Shown here one piece after another: positions 52,090 through 64,000 of a stretch of DNA of 64,000 nucleotides; the first letter of the stretch is position 1; every line of letters begins with the position of its first letter. This stretch comes from Streptomyces abyssomicinicus (GTDB lineage: Bacteria; Actinomycetota; Actinomycetes; Streptomycetales; Streptomycetaceae). The notes under the pieces were generated by a model. That model was given only the letters and a program-made list of their open reading frames with translations. It made no database searches and was not told the origin of the DNA. The DNA is taken from contig NZ_BBZI01000005.1 of NCBI RefSeq assembly GCF_008974245.1, positions 282,180 through 346,179 on the forward strand, given 5' to 3'. The position numbers and the translations under genes were made by a program.

Positions 52090-53382
52090 TCAGCGGACGA
52101 CGCGTTCGCGCAGGGCGCTGCGCCAGGCGGGACCCGGCTCCCCGGGGTCCGCCGGCCCGTCCCGGTGGCCGCCGCGGGCGAGGAAGTCCGCCAGCGGCAG
52201 CGTCGCCGCCCCGACGGTCACCGCGTCCGGCCCCAGCCGCCCCAGCTCGATCCGCACCCGCCCCGCCGGATGGGTCAGCGAGTACGCCGTGGCGTGCCGC
52301 CGGACGGCCTGCAGGAAGCGCGCCCCCAGCTGCAGGCCGGCCCAGCCGCCGATCAGGATCCGCTCCGGCTGGAACAGGTTGACCAGGTCGGACAGGCCCG
52401 CCCCCAGGTACTCGGCGGTCTCCTCCAGCACCTCGAGGGCGACCGGGTCGGGCGCGCCGCCGGGCTCCGGGTAGGCCGCCGCCAGCAGCGCGGTCAGCGC
52501 GGTCTCCTCGTCGGCGCCCTCCGGAGGCCGCCCGCCCGCCTCCCGCCAGCGGGCCACCAGCGCCTCCGCCCCCGCATACGCCTCCAGGCAGCCCAGCGCG
52601 CCGCACCGGCAGCGCCGCCCGCGCACCCGCACCGTCAGGTGGCCCCACTCCAGCGCCCGGCCGTGCTCGACGTCGTCGGCGACCAGGCAGGCGCCGACGC
52701 CCGAGCCGAACAGGACCACCACCGCGTCGCCCGCGCCGCGGCCCGCGCCGAACCACATCTCGGCCTGGCCGAGGGTCTTGGCGCCGTTGTCGATGAAGTA
52801 CGGGACCCGCTCGGGGAGTCCGGAGCGCTCGCGCAGCAGCGCCTCCAGAGGGACGGCGTCCCAGCCGATGGTCTGCCCGTGCACCGTCGCGCCCCGCTCC
52901 GGGTCGCCGGCGACGATGCCGGGCACGCCGATGCCGACGCCCAGCAGCCGCTCCGGCGCCAGGCCGGCTGTGGCCAGCACCTCGGCGACGCCGTCCCGGA
53001 TGTGGCCGGTGACCACCTCCACGTCGTACCGCTGGGGCTCCAGCGGTCTCTCCGTGCGGGAGACCTCGGCGAGCGCCAGGTCGAACAACTCGACCCGGAC
53101 CCGGGTCTCGCCGACGTCGACGCCGATCAGGTGCCCGCTCTCCGGCACCACGCGCAGCAGCGTCCTGGGGCGGCCGCCGTCGGAGTCGACGCTGCCGGCC
53201 TCCTCCACCACGCCGTCGGCGATCAGTTCGGCGACCACGTTGCTGACCGACCCCGAGCTCAGCCCGGTGGCCGGGCCGAGATCGAAGCGGGTCAGCGGCC
53301 CGTCGAAGTACAACTGGCGCAGGACGGCCGCCCGGTTGCCCCGCCGCAGGTCACGCACCGTGCGTCCGTTCCGCGCCCTCAT
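52090..53382 (-). CDS. ROK-family repressor of the beta-glucan locus
   Basis: This is a 430-residue ROK regulator. The winged helix (about 10-60) includes LTRFDLGPATGLSSGSVSNV. The sugar-sensing domain has VGIGVPGIV, FIDNGAKTLGQ, VVVLFGSGVGACLVAD and the zinc motif CRCGALGCLE. The ATG at 53382 gives MRARNGRTVRDLRRGN, a usual ROK start; the frame extends 23 codons further but would run into the promoter region. It is divergent from an ABC importer operon, with a palindromic operator in between, and an identical-geometry operator precedes the secreted hydrolase gene at 60.8 kb. It is therefore the probable local repressor, relieved by a beta-glucoside. Confidence 0.85.
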   Translation of the reverse strand: MRARNGRTVRDLRRGNRAAVLRQLYFDGPLTRFDLGPATGLSSGSVSNVVAELIADGVVEEAGSVDSDGGRPRTLLRVVPESGHLIGVDVGETRVRVELFDLALAEVSRTERPLEPQRYDVEVVTGHIRDGVAEVLATAGLAPERLLGVGIGVPGIVAGDPERGATVHGQTIGWDAVPLEALLRERSGLPERVPYFIDNGAKTLGQAEMWFGAGRGAGDAVVVLFGSGVGACLVADDVEHGRALEWGHLTVRVRGRRCRCGALGCLEAYAGAEALVARWREAGGRPPEGADEETALTALLAAAYPEPGGAPDPVALEVLEETAEYLGAGLSDLVNLFQPERILIGGWAGLQLGARFLQAVRRHATAYSLTHPAGRVRIELGRLGPDAVTVGAATLPLADFLARGGHRDGPADPGEPGPAWRSALRERVVR

Positions 53383-53433
53383 CCGGTTCCTTCCGTTCGT
53401 ATCCCAGAACGCAAGATACCTCTGCGCGACGCC

Positions 53434-53479
53434 TTGACGCGACCTTCTCACAGGTCTTAACTCACGCCCTGAATTAAGT
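53434..53479 (+). promoter_or_regulatory. Importer promoter with ROK operator over the -10 box
   Basis: TTGACG (53434-53439), a 17-base spacer and TTAACT (53457-53462) form a good promoter for the importer operon. CTTAA (53456-53460)-N13-TTAAG (53474-53478) is an inverted repeat whose left arm coincides with the -10 box and whose right arm lies just past the start point. The 15 bases CGACTTAATTCAGGG on the minus strand recur exactly at the 60.8-kb site. Confidence 0.7.
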
Positions 53480-53545
53480 CGTGACGGGAAGCGCCGCGGA
53501 AGCGGGCCGCCGACCGTCGACTCCCGGGAAGGGACCTACGTACCC

Positions 53546-54862
53546 ATGCGCAGAATCCGAGCCGCGGCCGCCGGCGCGGTCACCGTCTCCCTGCTGGCCG
53601 CCGTATCCGCCTGCGGCGGCGGTTCGGCGACCGGCGGCGGGTCCGGCGACTCGCCCGAGAAGCTCACCTACTGGGCCTCCAACCAGGGCCCCAGCATCGA
53701 GGCGGACAAGAAGATCCTCACCGCCGAGATCGCCAAGTTCGAGAAGGACACCGGGATCGACGTCGAGCTGGAGGTCGTGCCCTGGAGCGACCTGCTCAAC
53801 AGGATCCTCGCCGCCACCACCTCCGGCCAGGGGCCGGACGTGCTCAACATCGGCAACACCTGGTCCGCGTCCCTCCAGGCGACCGGCGCGCTGCTGCCCT
53901 GGGACGACAAGAACTTCGAGAAGATCGGCGGCCGCGACCGCTTCGTGGAGTCCGCGATCGCCTCGGCGGGCGCCGAGGGCCAGGACCCGGCCGCCGTCCC
54001 GCTGTACTCGATGGCCTACACGCTCTACTGGAACAAGAAGATGTTCGCCGACGCCGGCATCACCGAACCGCCCGCCACCTGGGACGAGGTGGTCGAGACC
54101 GGCAAGAGGCTCAGCGGTGACGGGAAGTTCGCGCTGGGCGCCGAGGGGGCCAACCTCTCGGAGAACATCCACCACGTGTTCACCTTCGGCCGGCAGCACG
54201 GCACCACCTTCTTCACCGCCGACGGCAAGCCCGACTTCACCTCGGACGCCGCCGTGGACGCCGTGAAGCAGTACGTGGACCTGATGGCCGAGCACGAGAT
54301 CATCGCTCCGGGCAACGCCGAGTACGCACAGAACCAGTCTCTCCAGGACTTCGCCAAGAACAAGACGGCGATGGTCATGTGGCAGAACGCGCAGACCGCC
54401 TTCGCCTCCCACGGGATGACGGACGACGACTGGGGCGTCGCCCCGATACCCGTGCAGTCCGGCGAGCCCGGCGGCGGCACCGCCGTCAACTCCATGGTGG
54501 CCGGGATCAACATGGCCGTCTTCAAGAACACGGACAACCTCGACGGCTCCCTGGAATTCGTGAAGTTCATGACCAGCGACGCCGAGCAGAAGACGCTCAA
54601 CTCCGCCTACGGCTCCATCCCGCCGGTCAAGGCCGCCCAGGACGACCCGGCCTTCGACGGTCCCACCCAGAAGGTGGTCCGCGACACCCTCGCCAAGAGC
54701 GCCGCGCCGCTGCCGCAGGTCCCCTCCGAGTCGCAGTTCGAGACGGCCGTCGGCACCGCCGTGAAGGAACTCTTCGCCGAGGCCGCCGCCGGGAAGCCGG
54801 TCACCGAGGACCTCGTCCGGGAGAAGCTCACCAAGGCCCAGCAGCAGATGCCGCAGGGGTGA
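53546..54862 (+). CDS. ABC importer sugar-binding lipoprotein
   Basis: This is a 438-residue family 1 solute-binding lipoprotein. The signal peptide ends in LLAAVSAC with the lipidated Cys at 23, followed by a Gly/Ser linker. The binding fold includes KLTYWASNQGPS, ADKKILTAEIAKFEKDTGID, GQGPDVLNIGNTWSAS, YTLYWNKKMFADAGI and GTAVNSMVAGINMAVFK. It is the first gene of a four-gene operon with two permeases and a GH1 beta-glucosidase, so the ligand is likely a beta-gluco-oligosaccharide. The ATG at 53546 is preceded by GGGAAGGGA. No ATPase gene is present; MsiK or another shared ATPase is presumed. Confidence 0.87.
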   Translation: MRRIRAAAAGAVTVSLLAAVSACGGGSATGGGSGDSPEKLTYWASNQGPSIEADKKILTAEIAKFEKDTGIDVELEVVPWSDLLNRILAATTSGQGPDVLNIGNTWSASLQATGALLPWDDKNFEKIGGRDRFVESAIASAGAEGQDPAAVPLYSMAYTLYWNKKMFADAGITEPPATWDEVVETGKRLSGDGKFALGAEGANLSENIHHVFTFGRQHGTTFFTADGKPDFTSDAAVDAVKQYVDLMAEHEIIAPGNAEYAQNQSLQDFAKNKTAMVMWQNAQTAFASHGMTDDDWGVAPIPVQSGEPGGGTAVNSMVAGINMAVFKNTDNLDGSLEFVKFMTSDAEQKTLNSAYGSIPPVKAAQDDPAFDGPTQKVVRDTLAKSAAPLPQVPSESQFETAVGTAVKELFAEAAAGKPVTEDLVREKLTKAQQQMPQG

Positions 54863-54870
54863 CACAGCAC

Positions 54871-55854
54871 ATGACCACCACACTCGCTCCCCCGGAGGGG
54901 AAGCGGGCGGCCAAGGGGGCGGCGCGGGCACCGCGCCGCCCCGGACGGCTGCGCCGGGCCTGGCTGCCCTACGCGCTGCTGCTGCCCGCGCTCGCCCTCG
55001 AACTCCTCGTCCACCTGGTGCCGATGGTGTACGGGCTGCTGATGAGCTTCAAGGAGCTCACGCAGTTCTACATCCGCGACTGGACCACCGCCCCCTGGCG
55101 GGGACTTGAGAACTTCCGCGTCGCCGTCGACGTCGACACGCCCGTCGGCGCGGCGCTGCTCCACTCCTTCTGGGTCACCTGCCTCTTCACCGTCCTGTCG
55201 GTCGGCCTGTGCTGGCTGCTGGGCATGACCACCGCCGTCTACCTCCAGGAGTCCTTCCGCGGCCGGGGCCTGCTGCGCGCCCTGTACCTGGTGCCGTACG
55301 CGCTGCCCATGTACGCCGCCGTGATCACCTGGACCTTCATGTTCCAGCGCGACAACGGCCTGGTGAACCACGTCCTGGTCGACCAGCTCGGGCTGTTCGA
55401 CGAGGCGCCGTTCTGGCTGCTGGGCGACAACAGCTTCTGGGCCATGCTGACCGTCTCGGTCTGGAGGGGCTGGCCGTTCGCCTTCCTGATCGTGATGGCC
55501 GGCCTGCAGACCGTCCCCCGCGAGCTCTACGAGGCGGCCGCCCTCGACGGCGCGGGCCGCTGGCAGCAGCTGCTGCGGGTCACCCTGCCCTCGCTCCGGT
55601 CGGTCAACCAGGTGCTCGTCCTGGTGCTCTTCCTGTGGACGTTCAACGACTTCAACACGCCGTTCGTCCTCTTCGGCAAGTCCGCGCCGGAGGCCGCCGA
55701 CCTGGTCTCCATCCACATCTACCAGGCGTCCTTCGTCACCTGGAACTTCGGCAGCGGATCGGCCATGTCCGTCCTGCTGCTGCTCTTCCTGCTCGTGGTC
55801 ACCGCCGGATTCCTGCTGATCACCTCACGCGGACGGAGGAAGGCCGATGGCTGA
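54871..55854 (+). CDS. ABC sugar importer permease (MalF type)
   Basis: This is a 327-residue permease with six membrane segments after a basic 30-residue N-terminus (APRRPGRLRRAWLPYALLLP). The EAA loop is ELYEAAALDGAGRWQQLLRV, then TLPSLRS. The large extracellular loop around FKELTQFYIRDWTTAPW is typical of MalF-type partners. It starts 8 bases after the binding-protein stop and overlaps the second permease gene by 8 bases, so the three are one operon. Confidence 0.87.
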   Translation: MTTTLAPPEGKRAAKGAARAPRRPGRLRRAWLPYALLLPALALELLVHLVPMVYGLLMSFKELTQFYIRDWTTAPWRGLENFRVAVDVDTPVGAALLHSFWVTCLFTVLSVGLCWLLGMTTAVYLQESFRGRGLLRALYLVPYALPMYAAVITWTFMFQRDNGLVNHVLVDQLGLFDEAPFWLLGDNSFWAMLTVSVWRGWPFAFLIVMAGLQTVPRELYEAAALDGAGRWQQLLRVTLPSLRSVNQVLVLVLFLWTFNDFNTPFVLFGKSAPEAADLVSIHIYQASFVTWNFGSGSAMSVLLLLFLLVVTAGFLLITSRGRRKADG

Positions 55855-56710
55855 CACCCCCAGGTCCCCCATGGCCGCGCCCCGCTCCTTCGTCTGGTCG
55901 CGGCGCGTGTTCCTCACCCTGCTCACCGTCTTCGTGGCGGTGCCGGTCTGGGTGATGATCTCCAGCTCGCTCAAGCCGCTCCAGGACGTCTCGGGGGAGT
56001 TCCGGTGGCTGCCCGCCGAACTCACCGTCAGTCCGTACATCGACATCTGGTCGACCGTCCCGCTCGGCCGCTACTTCGTCAACTCGCTGATCGTGGCGGG
56101 CGCGGCGACGGTCTGCTCGGTGGTGATCGCGGTCTTCGCCGCCTACGCGGTGAGCCGGTACGAGTTCCGCGGCAAGCGGATCTTCACGACCACCGTGCTC
56201 TCGACCCAGATGTTCCCCGGCATCCTCTTCCTGCTGCCGCTCTTCCTCATCTACGTCAACATCGGCAACGCCACCGGCGTCGCCCTGTTCGGCTCGCGCG
56301 GCGGTCTGATCCTCACCTATCTGACCTTCTCGCTGCCGTTCTCCATCTGGATGCTGATCGGCTACTTCGCCTCCGTCCCGCGCGAGCTGGACGAGGCGGC
56401 GCTGGTGGACGGCTGCGGACCGCTGGCAGCGCTGCTGCGGGTGGTGGTGCCGGCCGCGGTGCCCGGCATCGTGGCCGTCACCGTCTACGCCTTCATGACC
56501 GCCTGGAGCGAGGTGCTCTTCGCCTCCGTGATGACCAACGACACCACCCGCACCCTCGCGGTCGGCCTGCAGGCATACGCCACGCAGACCGAGGTCTACT
56601 GGAACCAGATCATGGCCGCCTCCCTGGTGGTGAGCGTGCCGGTGGTCGCCGGGTTCCTGCTCCTCCAGCGCTATCTGGTGGCCGGCCTGACGGCCGGCGC
56701 CGTCAAGTGA
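55847..56710 (+). CDS. ABC sugar importer permease (MalG type)
   Basis: This is a 287-residue MalG-type permease with six membrane segments. The EAA loop is [20 protein letters not shown], then [28 protein letters not shown] is the typical C-terminus. The ATG at 55847 lies inside the previous gene (8-base overlap). The beta-glucosidase gene begins 44 bases after its stop with its own ribosome site. Confidence 0.87.
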   Translation: MADTPRSPMAAPRSFVWSRRVFLTLLTVFVAVPVWVMISSSLKPLQDVSGEFRWLPAELTVSPYIDIWSTVPLGRYFVNSLIVAGAATVCSVVIAVFAAYAVSRYEFRGKRIFTTTVLSTQMFPGILFLLPLFLIYVNIGNATGVALFGSRGGLILTYLTFSLPFSIWMLIGYFASVPRELDEAALVDGCGPLAALLRVVVPAAVPGIVAVTVYAFMTAWSEVLFASVMTNDTTRTLAVGLQAYATQTEVYWNQIMAASLVVSVPVVAGFLLLQRYLVAGLTAGAVK

Positions 56711-56754
56711 CGGGCCGCACCGCCCCGCACCTCGTACCTTCCGAAGGGAAACCC

Positions 56755-58122
56755 GTGTCCATCGACCTCGCCGCGCTGCCCCGCGACTTCCTGTGGGGCA
56801 CGGCCACCTCGGCCTACCAGATCGAAGGCGCCGTCGCCGAGGACGGCCGCTCGCCCTCCATCTGGGACACCTTCTCGCACACCCCGGGCCGCGTCGACAA
56901 CGGCGACACCGGCGACGTGGCCTGCGACCACTACCACCGCTGGCGCGAGGACATCGCGCTGATGAGGGAACTCGGCGTCAACGCCTACCGGCTCTCCGCC
57001 GCCTGGCCCCGCGTCGTCCCCGGCGGCGACGGACCCGCCAACGAACGGGGCCTCGACTTCTACGACCGGCTGGTCGACGCCCTGCTCGAGGCCGGCATCA
57101 CGCCGTCGGTCACCGCCTACCACTGGGACCTGCCGCAGGTCCTCCAGGACCGCGGCGGCTGGCCCGAACGGGACACCGCCCACCACCTGGCCGCCTACGC
57201 CTCCGCGCTGGCCGGACGGATCGGCGACCGGGTGAAGCACTGGGCCACGCTCAACGAACCGCTCTGCTCCGCCTGGATCGGACACCTCGAGGGCCGGATG
57301 GCCCCCGGCCTCACCGACCTGACCGCCGCCGTCCGCGCCTCCTACCACCTGCTGCTCGGCCACGGCCTGGCCGCACAGGCCATCCGGGCCGCCGCGCCCG
57401 GCGCTCGCGTCGGCATCGTCAACAACCTCTCCGAGATCCGCCCCGCCACCGGCGGCGCCGAGGACCTGGCCGCCGCCCGCCGGATGGACGGGCACACCAA
57501 CCGCTGGTGGCTGGACCCGGTGCACGGGCGCGGCTTCCCCGAGGACATGCGGGAGGTCTACGGCGTCGAGCTCCCGGAGCGGGCCGGTGACCTGGAGACG
57601 ATCGCGCAGCCGCTGGACTGGCTGGGCCTGAACTACTACTTCCCGATGACCGTCGCCGACGACCCCGCCGGCCCCGCGCCGTTCGTCCGCGAGGTCCGCC
57701 TGCCCGACGTGGAGCGCACCGGCATGGACTGGCAGGTGGACGCCGGCGGCATCGAGTCGCTGCTGCTGCGGCTCACCGAGGAGTACGGGGCCCGCGAGCT
57801 GTACGTCACCGAGAACGGCTCCAGCTACCCCGACGTGGTGGGCGAGGACGCGAGCGTGCGGGACCCGGAGCGGGCCGCCTACCTGGAGCGCCACCTCGCG
57901 GCCTGCGCCTCCGCCGCCCGCAAGGGCGCCCCGCTGGCGGGCTACTTCGCCTGGTCGCTGCTGGACAACTTCGAGTGGGCGTACGGCTACGACAAGCGGT
58001 TCGGGCTCGTCCACGTCGACTACGCGACCCAGCGGCGCACGGTGAAGTCCAGCGGCCGGCGGTACGCGGAGATCGTCCGCTCCCACACGGCGGGCGGGGA
58101 GGAGCAGGACTCCACGGTCTGA
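56755..58122 (+). CDS. GH1 beta-glucosidase
   Basis: This is a 455-residue glycoside hydrolase family 1 enzyme. The N-terminal [20 protein letters not shown] signature is present. The acid/base Glu168 lies in [11 protein letters not shown] and the nucleophile Glu353 in YVTENGSSY. The C-terminal [21 protein letters not shown] is canonical. It has no signal peptide, so it cleaves imported beta-glucosides in the cytoplasm. The GTG start at 56755 has GAAGGGAAA upstream. It is cotranscribed with the importer, and the secreted enzyme gene converges on it. Cellobiose or laminaribiose are both possible substrates. Confidence 0.93.
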   Translation: MSIDLAALPRDFLWGTATSAYQIEGAVAEDGRSPSIWDTFSHTPGRVDNGDTGDVACDHYHRWREDIALMRELGVNAYRLSAAWPRVVPGGDGPANERGLDFYDRLVDALLEAGITPSVTAYHWDLPQVLQDRGGWPERDTAHHLAAYASALAGRIGDRVKHWATLNEPLCSAWIGHLEGRMAPGLTDLTAAVRASYHLLLGHGLAAQAIRAAAPGARVGIVNNLSEIRPATGGAEDLAAARRMDGHTNRWWLDPVHGRGFPEDMREVYGVELPERAGDLETIAQPLDWLGLNYYFPMTVADDPAGPAPFVREVRLPDVERTGMDWQVDAGGIESLLLRLTEEYGARELYVTENGSSYPDVVGEDASVRDPERAAYLERHLAACASAARKGAPLAGYFAWSLLDNFEWAYGYDKRFGLVHVDYATQRRTVKSSGRRYAEIVRSHTAGGEEQDSTV

Positions 58123-58139
58123 CCCTCCCGGCGCGACGA

Positions 58140-58167
58140 AAGGCCCCCCGGTCTCCCGGGGGGCCTT
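58140..58167. terminator. Bidirectional terminator
   Basis: A perfect 12-bp stem AAGGCCCCCCGG (58140-58151) with CCGGGGGGCCTT (58156-58167) and a TCTC loop lies between the converging beta-glucosidase and secreted-hydrolase genes. It has A/T ends on both sides, so it can serve both. Confidence 0.85.
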
Positions 58168-58214
58168 CCTCGTGCGGTGCGCGAGCGGGCGCATGCCACG
58201 TGCCGGACGGCCGC

Positions 58215-60782
<2,568 letters not shown>

Positions 60783-60850
60783 GTCCTGGCTCCATGCGGG
60801 TGGAAGTACGAGGGGGGATGACGTCCGCTCGCGCACGCTGGAACTGTGCG

Positions 60851-60896
60851 ACTTAATTCAGGGTTTGATTTAAGTGATGAACCGATGCCTCGACAA
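60851..60896 (-). promoter_or_regulatory. Second ROK operator over the hydrolase promoter
   Basis: On the minus strand TTGTCG (60891-60896), a 17-base spacer and TTAAAT (60868-60873) form a promoter. ACTTAA (60851-60856)-N13-TTAAGT (60870-60875) is a perfect 6-bp-arm inverted repeat overlapping the -10 box, with the same 13-base spacing and placement as at 53.46 kb. It is preceded by CG and contains TTCAGGG as there. Confidence 0.7.
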
Positions 60897-61008
60897 GCCC
60901 TCGCGCACGCATTCATGAAAAGAAGTCAGCTGTGCCCGAGGGGTGACGGGGCGGCGCGCTCCGCGTGTGCTGACCGGGCCGGGAGACCGGAGCGGCCATG
61001 GTGAGGGC

Positions 61009-61890
61009 GTGGATCTCACGTCCGTCCGGGAAGTCGTCGACGCGCGCGAGGCCGGTGGCTGGCGGCCGGGCGACGCGTGGCTCGCGGGCGGCACCGCGCT
61101 GTTCGCCGAACCGCGCCCGCACCTCCTGCGCCTGCGCGACCTCACGGGACTCGGGTGGCCGCCGCTCACTGCGGGCCGCGACGGCCTGACCGTCGCGGCC
61201 ACCTGCACCGTCGCCGAACTGCTGGCCTTCGCCGAGGATCCCCGCCGCCCCTGGCCGCGCGGGCGGGCGTTCGTCGCCCGCTGCTGCCGGGCCTTCTCCT
61301 CCTCCTTCAAGATCTGGAACACCGCCACCGTCGGCGGCAACATCTGCCTGGCCCTGCCCGCCGGGCCGATGATCTCGATGGCCGTCGCGCTGGACGGCCG
61401 GTGCCGTCTCGTCAGCCCCGACGGCTCCGAACGCACCTCGGCCGTCGAGGAGTTGGTGTGCGGGAACGGCCGTACCCGGCTGGCGGCGGGGGAGCTGCTC
61501 CGCGACGTCACCCTGCCGGCCGCCGCGCTGGAGCGTCGCACCGCGCTGCGCAGGGTGAGCCTCCAGCCGCACGGCCGGTCCGCGGCGCTGGTCACCGTCG
61601 GCGGGGGAGGGGCCGCGCACGCCGGCACCGCGTGCACCGTCACCGCGGCGACCGTCCGCCCCGTCACCGTCCGCTTCCCCGCGCCGCCGTCCGCCGCCGT
61701 GCTGCGCCGGGCGCTCGAGGAGGCGTTGCCGCCCGGGGTGATGCTGGACGACGTCCACGGGCACCCGGCCTGGCGGCGCCACCTGTCCCTGCACCTCGCC
61801 GAACAGGCCCGCCGGGACCTGGCGGGGGAGACGGACCGGGAGGAGCCCCGGGGGCGGGCGGCCGACCGGAGCCCGGCGGGGGAGGACTGA
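61009..61890 (+). CDS. Molybdenum hydroxylase FAD-binding subunit (CoxM/XdhB-like)
   Basis: This is a 293-residue FAD subunit of the xanthine dehydrogenase/CO dehydrogenase family. FAD motifs are [14 protein letters not shown] near residue 25 and [20 protein letters not shown] near 110. The C-terminal CO_deh_flav_C-like part follows. The GTG at 61009 gives [18 protein letters not shown], the usual start. It passes electrons from the [2Fe-2S] centres to the acceptor. The next gene encodes the iron-sulfur and molybdenum parts and begins 4 bases after this stop, so they form one operon. Confidence 0.85.
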   Translation: MDLTSVREVVDAREAGGWRPGDAWLAGGTALFAEPRPHLLRLRDLTGLGWPPLTAGRDGLTVAATCTVAELLAFAEDPRRPWPRGRAFVARCCRAFSSSFKIWNTATVGGNICLALPAGPMISMAVALDGRCRLVSPDGSERTSAVEELVCGNGRTRLAAGELLRDVTLPAAALERRTALRRVSLQPHGRSAALVTVGGGGAAHAGTACTVTAATVRPVTVRFPAPPSAAVLRRALEEALPPGVMLDDVHGHPAWRRHLSLHLAEQARRDLAGETDREEPRGRAADRSPAGED

Positions 61891-61894
61891 GCCG

Positions 61895-64000
61895 ATGCCG
61901 TTCCACGTCCGGGTCGACGGCCGCGAGGCCGGCGACCCGCCCGCGCCCGGACAGTGCCTGCGCACCTACCTGCGCGACCTCGGCCGCACCGGCGTGAAGA
62001 AGGGCTGCGACACCGGCGACTGCGGGGCCTGCACCGTCCTGGTCGACGGGCTGCCCGTGCACAGCTGCTTGTACCCCGCCCACCGCGTGGACGGACGCGC
62101 GGTCACCACCGTCGAAGGCCTGGCCGGGGAGCACCTCCACCCGGCGCAGGAGGCGTTCGCCGAGGCCCGCGCCTACCAGTGCGGCTACTGCACCCCCGGC
62201 TTCGTCGTGACCACGGCCGCGCTGACACCCGGGCAGGCCGACGACCCGGCAGAGGCGTTCAAGGGCAACCTGTGCCGCTGCACCGGATACCGCGCCCTGA
62301 CACAGGCGGCCCGTGCGGCCCGCCGGGGCCCTCCCGGAGCCGTACCCGAGGGTGAGGCCCGTGCCGTGCCCGACGGTGAGGCCCGTGCCGTGCCCGACGG
62401 TGAGGCCCGTGCTGTCGTCACCGGCACCGCCCGGTTCACCCTCGACGACCCGCCGCCCGGCGGCCTGCTGCACCTCGCGGTGGTGCGTTCGCCGCACGCC
62501 CACGCCCGGATCGTCTCCGTCGACACCACCGCCGCCCTGGCCGCCCTGGGGGTGCACGCCGTGCTCACCCACCACGACGCCCCGGCCACCCGCTGCTCGA
62601 CCGCCCCGGCGACGACCCCGCCGACACCCGCGTCCTCGACGACGTGGTCCGCCACGTCGGCATGCGCGTCGCCGCGGTGGTGGCCGAGAGCCCCGCCGCC
62701 GCCGAGCGGGCGGCCCGGCTGGTCGACGTGGTGTACGAGCCGCTCCCCGCCGTCCTCGACCCGGAGGAGGCGCTACGGCCCGACGCGCCACGGGTCCACC
62801 CCGACGGCAACATCGTCCACGAGGTCCACCGGCGGGCCGGCGACCCGGACCGCGGGCTCGCGGAGGCGGACGTGGTGCACGAGGCGGTGTTCGGCAGCCC
62901 GCGCGCCCAGCACACCGCCCTGGAGTGCCACGCCACCCGCGCCTGGACCGACCCCGACGGCCGCCTGCGCGTGCACACCGCGACCCAGGCGCCGCACCTC
63001 GTCCGCCGCACCCTGTGCCGGATCTTCGGACTGCCCGAGGAGCGGGTCAGGGTCACCGCCGGGCGGCTCGGCGGGGCGTTCGGCGGCAAGCAGGAGATGC
63101 TCACCGAGGACCTCGCCGTGCTCGCCGCGCTGCGCACCGGCCGCCCGGTCCAGTGGGAGTTCACCCGGACCGAGGAACTCACCGCCGCGACCGTCCGCCA
63201 CCCCTTCCGGATCCGCGTCACGCTCGGCGTACGCCGGGACGGACGGCTCACCGGCGTCAGGATCCGCGCGGTGGCCGACACCGGTGCCCACGGCAACCAC
63301 GGCCCCGCCGTCCTCGACGCCGCCTGCACGGCCGCCGTCCTGCTGCTGGACTGCCCGGACGTCGCCGTGGACGGGTACAGCGTCCGCACCCACCACGTCC
63401 CCTCCGGCGCCTTCCGCGGCTACGGCGCCGGACAGGCCGCCCACGCCGTGCAGAGCGCCCTCGACGACCTCGCCCGTCTCCTGCGCCTCGACCCCCTGGA
63501 ACTGCGCCGCCGGGTCCACCCGCCCGCCGGCGGGTCCTCGCCCGTCGCGGGCAGCCCCGGACGGCCGCCTGTCGTCGACGACGGGCTCGCCCGGTGCGTC
63601 GAGGTCCTCGCCGAGGCCCGGGAACGCCGCCGCCGGGACCGCCCGGACGGCCTCCCGCCCGGTGCGGCGATCGGCGAGGGCCTGGCGTTCGCCGCCCAGC
63701 CGACCCTGCCCGGCGACGGCCACATCGCCGAGGCGGCGGTGACACTACGAGACGACGGCCACTACGAACTGTCCACTGGCGCACCGGAGTTCGGCAGCGG
63801 GACCGGACCGGTGCTGCGCCGCCTCGCGGCCGCCGCGCTCGGTGTCGCGCCCGAGCGGGTGCGCCACCGGCAGGCCGACACCGACCTGCTCGGCCACGAC
63901 ACCGGCGGCTACGGCTCCACCGGCGTGCTGCTCACCGGCAAGGCCGTCGAACGGGCCTGCCGGGCCCTGCGGGACCGCATGGCCGAGAACCCCGGACGCC
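61895..64000 (+). pseudogene. Fused [2Fe-2S]/Mo-cofactor hydroxylase subunit, apparently frameshifted, truncated by window end
   Basis: Residues 1-145 are the two-cluster iron-sulfur domain: [26 protein letters not shown] and [13 protein letters not shown] linker of three [12 protein letters not shown] repeats leads to the Mo-cofactor domain ([28 protein letters not shown]). At about 62580-62583 the frame must change: the first frame degenerates to R/P/T/S junk and stops at 63742. The frame one base back then encodes [57 protein letters not shown] and GAPEFGSGTG to the window end. One extra C in the CCCC run would restore [16 protein letters not shown]. This is either a real frameshift or a sequencing error. 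The Mo-domain motifs after the break are intact, which favours error or very recent damage. Confidence 0.75.
62339..62410 (+). repeat. Three 24-bp in-frame repeats in the hydroxylase linker
   Basis: Three consecutive 24-bp units at 62339, 62363 and 62387 encode [16 protein letters not shown] and AVPDGEAR, exactly between the iron-sulfur and molybdenum domains. The last two are nearly identical, so the expansion looks recent. Confidence 0.85.

Noticed and set aside
62339..62410. CRISPR-like repeats
   Set aside because: Only three contiguous 24-bp in-frame units without spacers, inside a coding sequence.

Overview
The window is chromosomal DNA from a Streptomyces or very close relative. The base composition is extremely G+C rich, GTG starts are frequent, intergenic hairpins lack T-tracts, and the gene order matches, as I recall it, the Streptomyces coelicolor segment around SCO6005 to SCO6031. 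No tRNA, rRNA, CRISPR array, transposase or integrase was seen.

Layout. (1) 1-7.5 kb: sugar uptake. It holds the 3' end of ngcE, then ngcF and ngcG (GlcNAc/chitobiose-type ABC importer), the ROK regulator rok7B7 and the xylose-type importer xylFGH. (2) 7.5-8.2 kb: a tandem-repeat tract almost devoid of A on the + strand. (3) 8.4-16 kb: housekeeping genes, namely dxs, an APC amino-acid permease, a small NYN/PIN-like nuclease and a fadB/fadA beta-oxidation pair with a candidate operator. (4) 16.3-46.6 kb, all on the minus strand: a 20-gene operon for an extracellular-type contractile injection system (eCIS). Sheath, tube, baseplate, spike, PAAR tip and AAA+ ATPase are all recognisable. The operon also encodes a 2241-residue DUF4157 protein ending in a nuclease-like toxin domain, a likely immunity protein just downstream, and a phage-type amidase last. 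(5) 47.5-52 kb: conserved core genes rnd, an atypical LuxR-type response regulator, a DUF3000 gene and hemE. (6) 52-60.8 kb: a beta-glucan utilisation locus with a ROK repressor, an ABC importer (three genes), a GH1 beta-glucosidase and a secreted two-CBM32 beta-helix (GH55-like) enzyme. Two identical-geometry operators (ACTTAA-N13-TTAAGT type) overlap the -10 boxes of the importer and of the secreted enzyme. (7) 61-64 kb: molybdenum hydroxylase genes, an FAD subunit followed by a [2Fe-2S]/Mo-cofactor fusion that appears frameshifted and runs off the window.

How it fits together. The eCIS block seems to be an insertion between fadA and rnd, which I recall as neighbours in S. coelicolor. Stop/start overlaps run through most of it, so it is probably one coupled transcript starting in the 860-base gap at 46615-47474. 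The toxin-tip and immunity segment (about 31.66-33.5 kb) is visibly richer in A+T than the rest, as expected for an exchangeable effector module. A toxin with a dedicated immunity gene plus an endolysin-like amidase suggests an eCIS acting on bacterial cells (kin, competitor or self) rather than on eukaryotes. This is the main hypothesis offered here.
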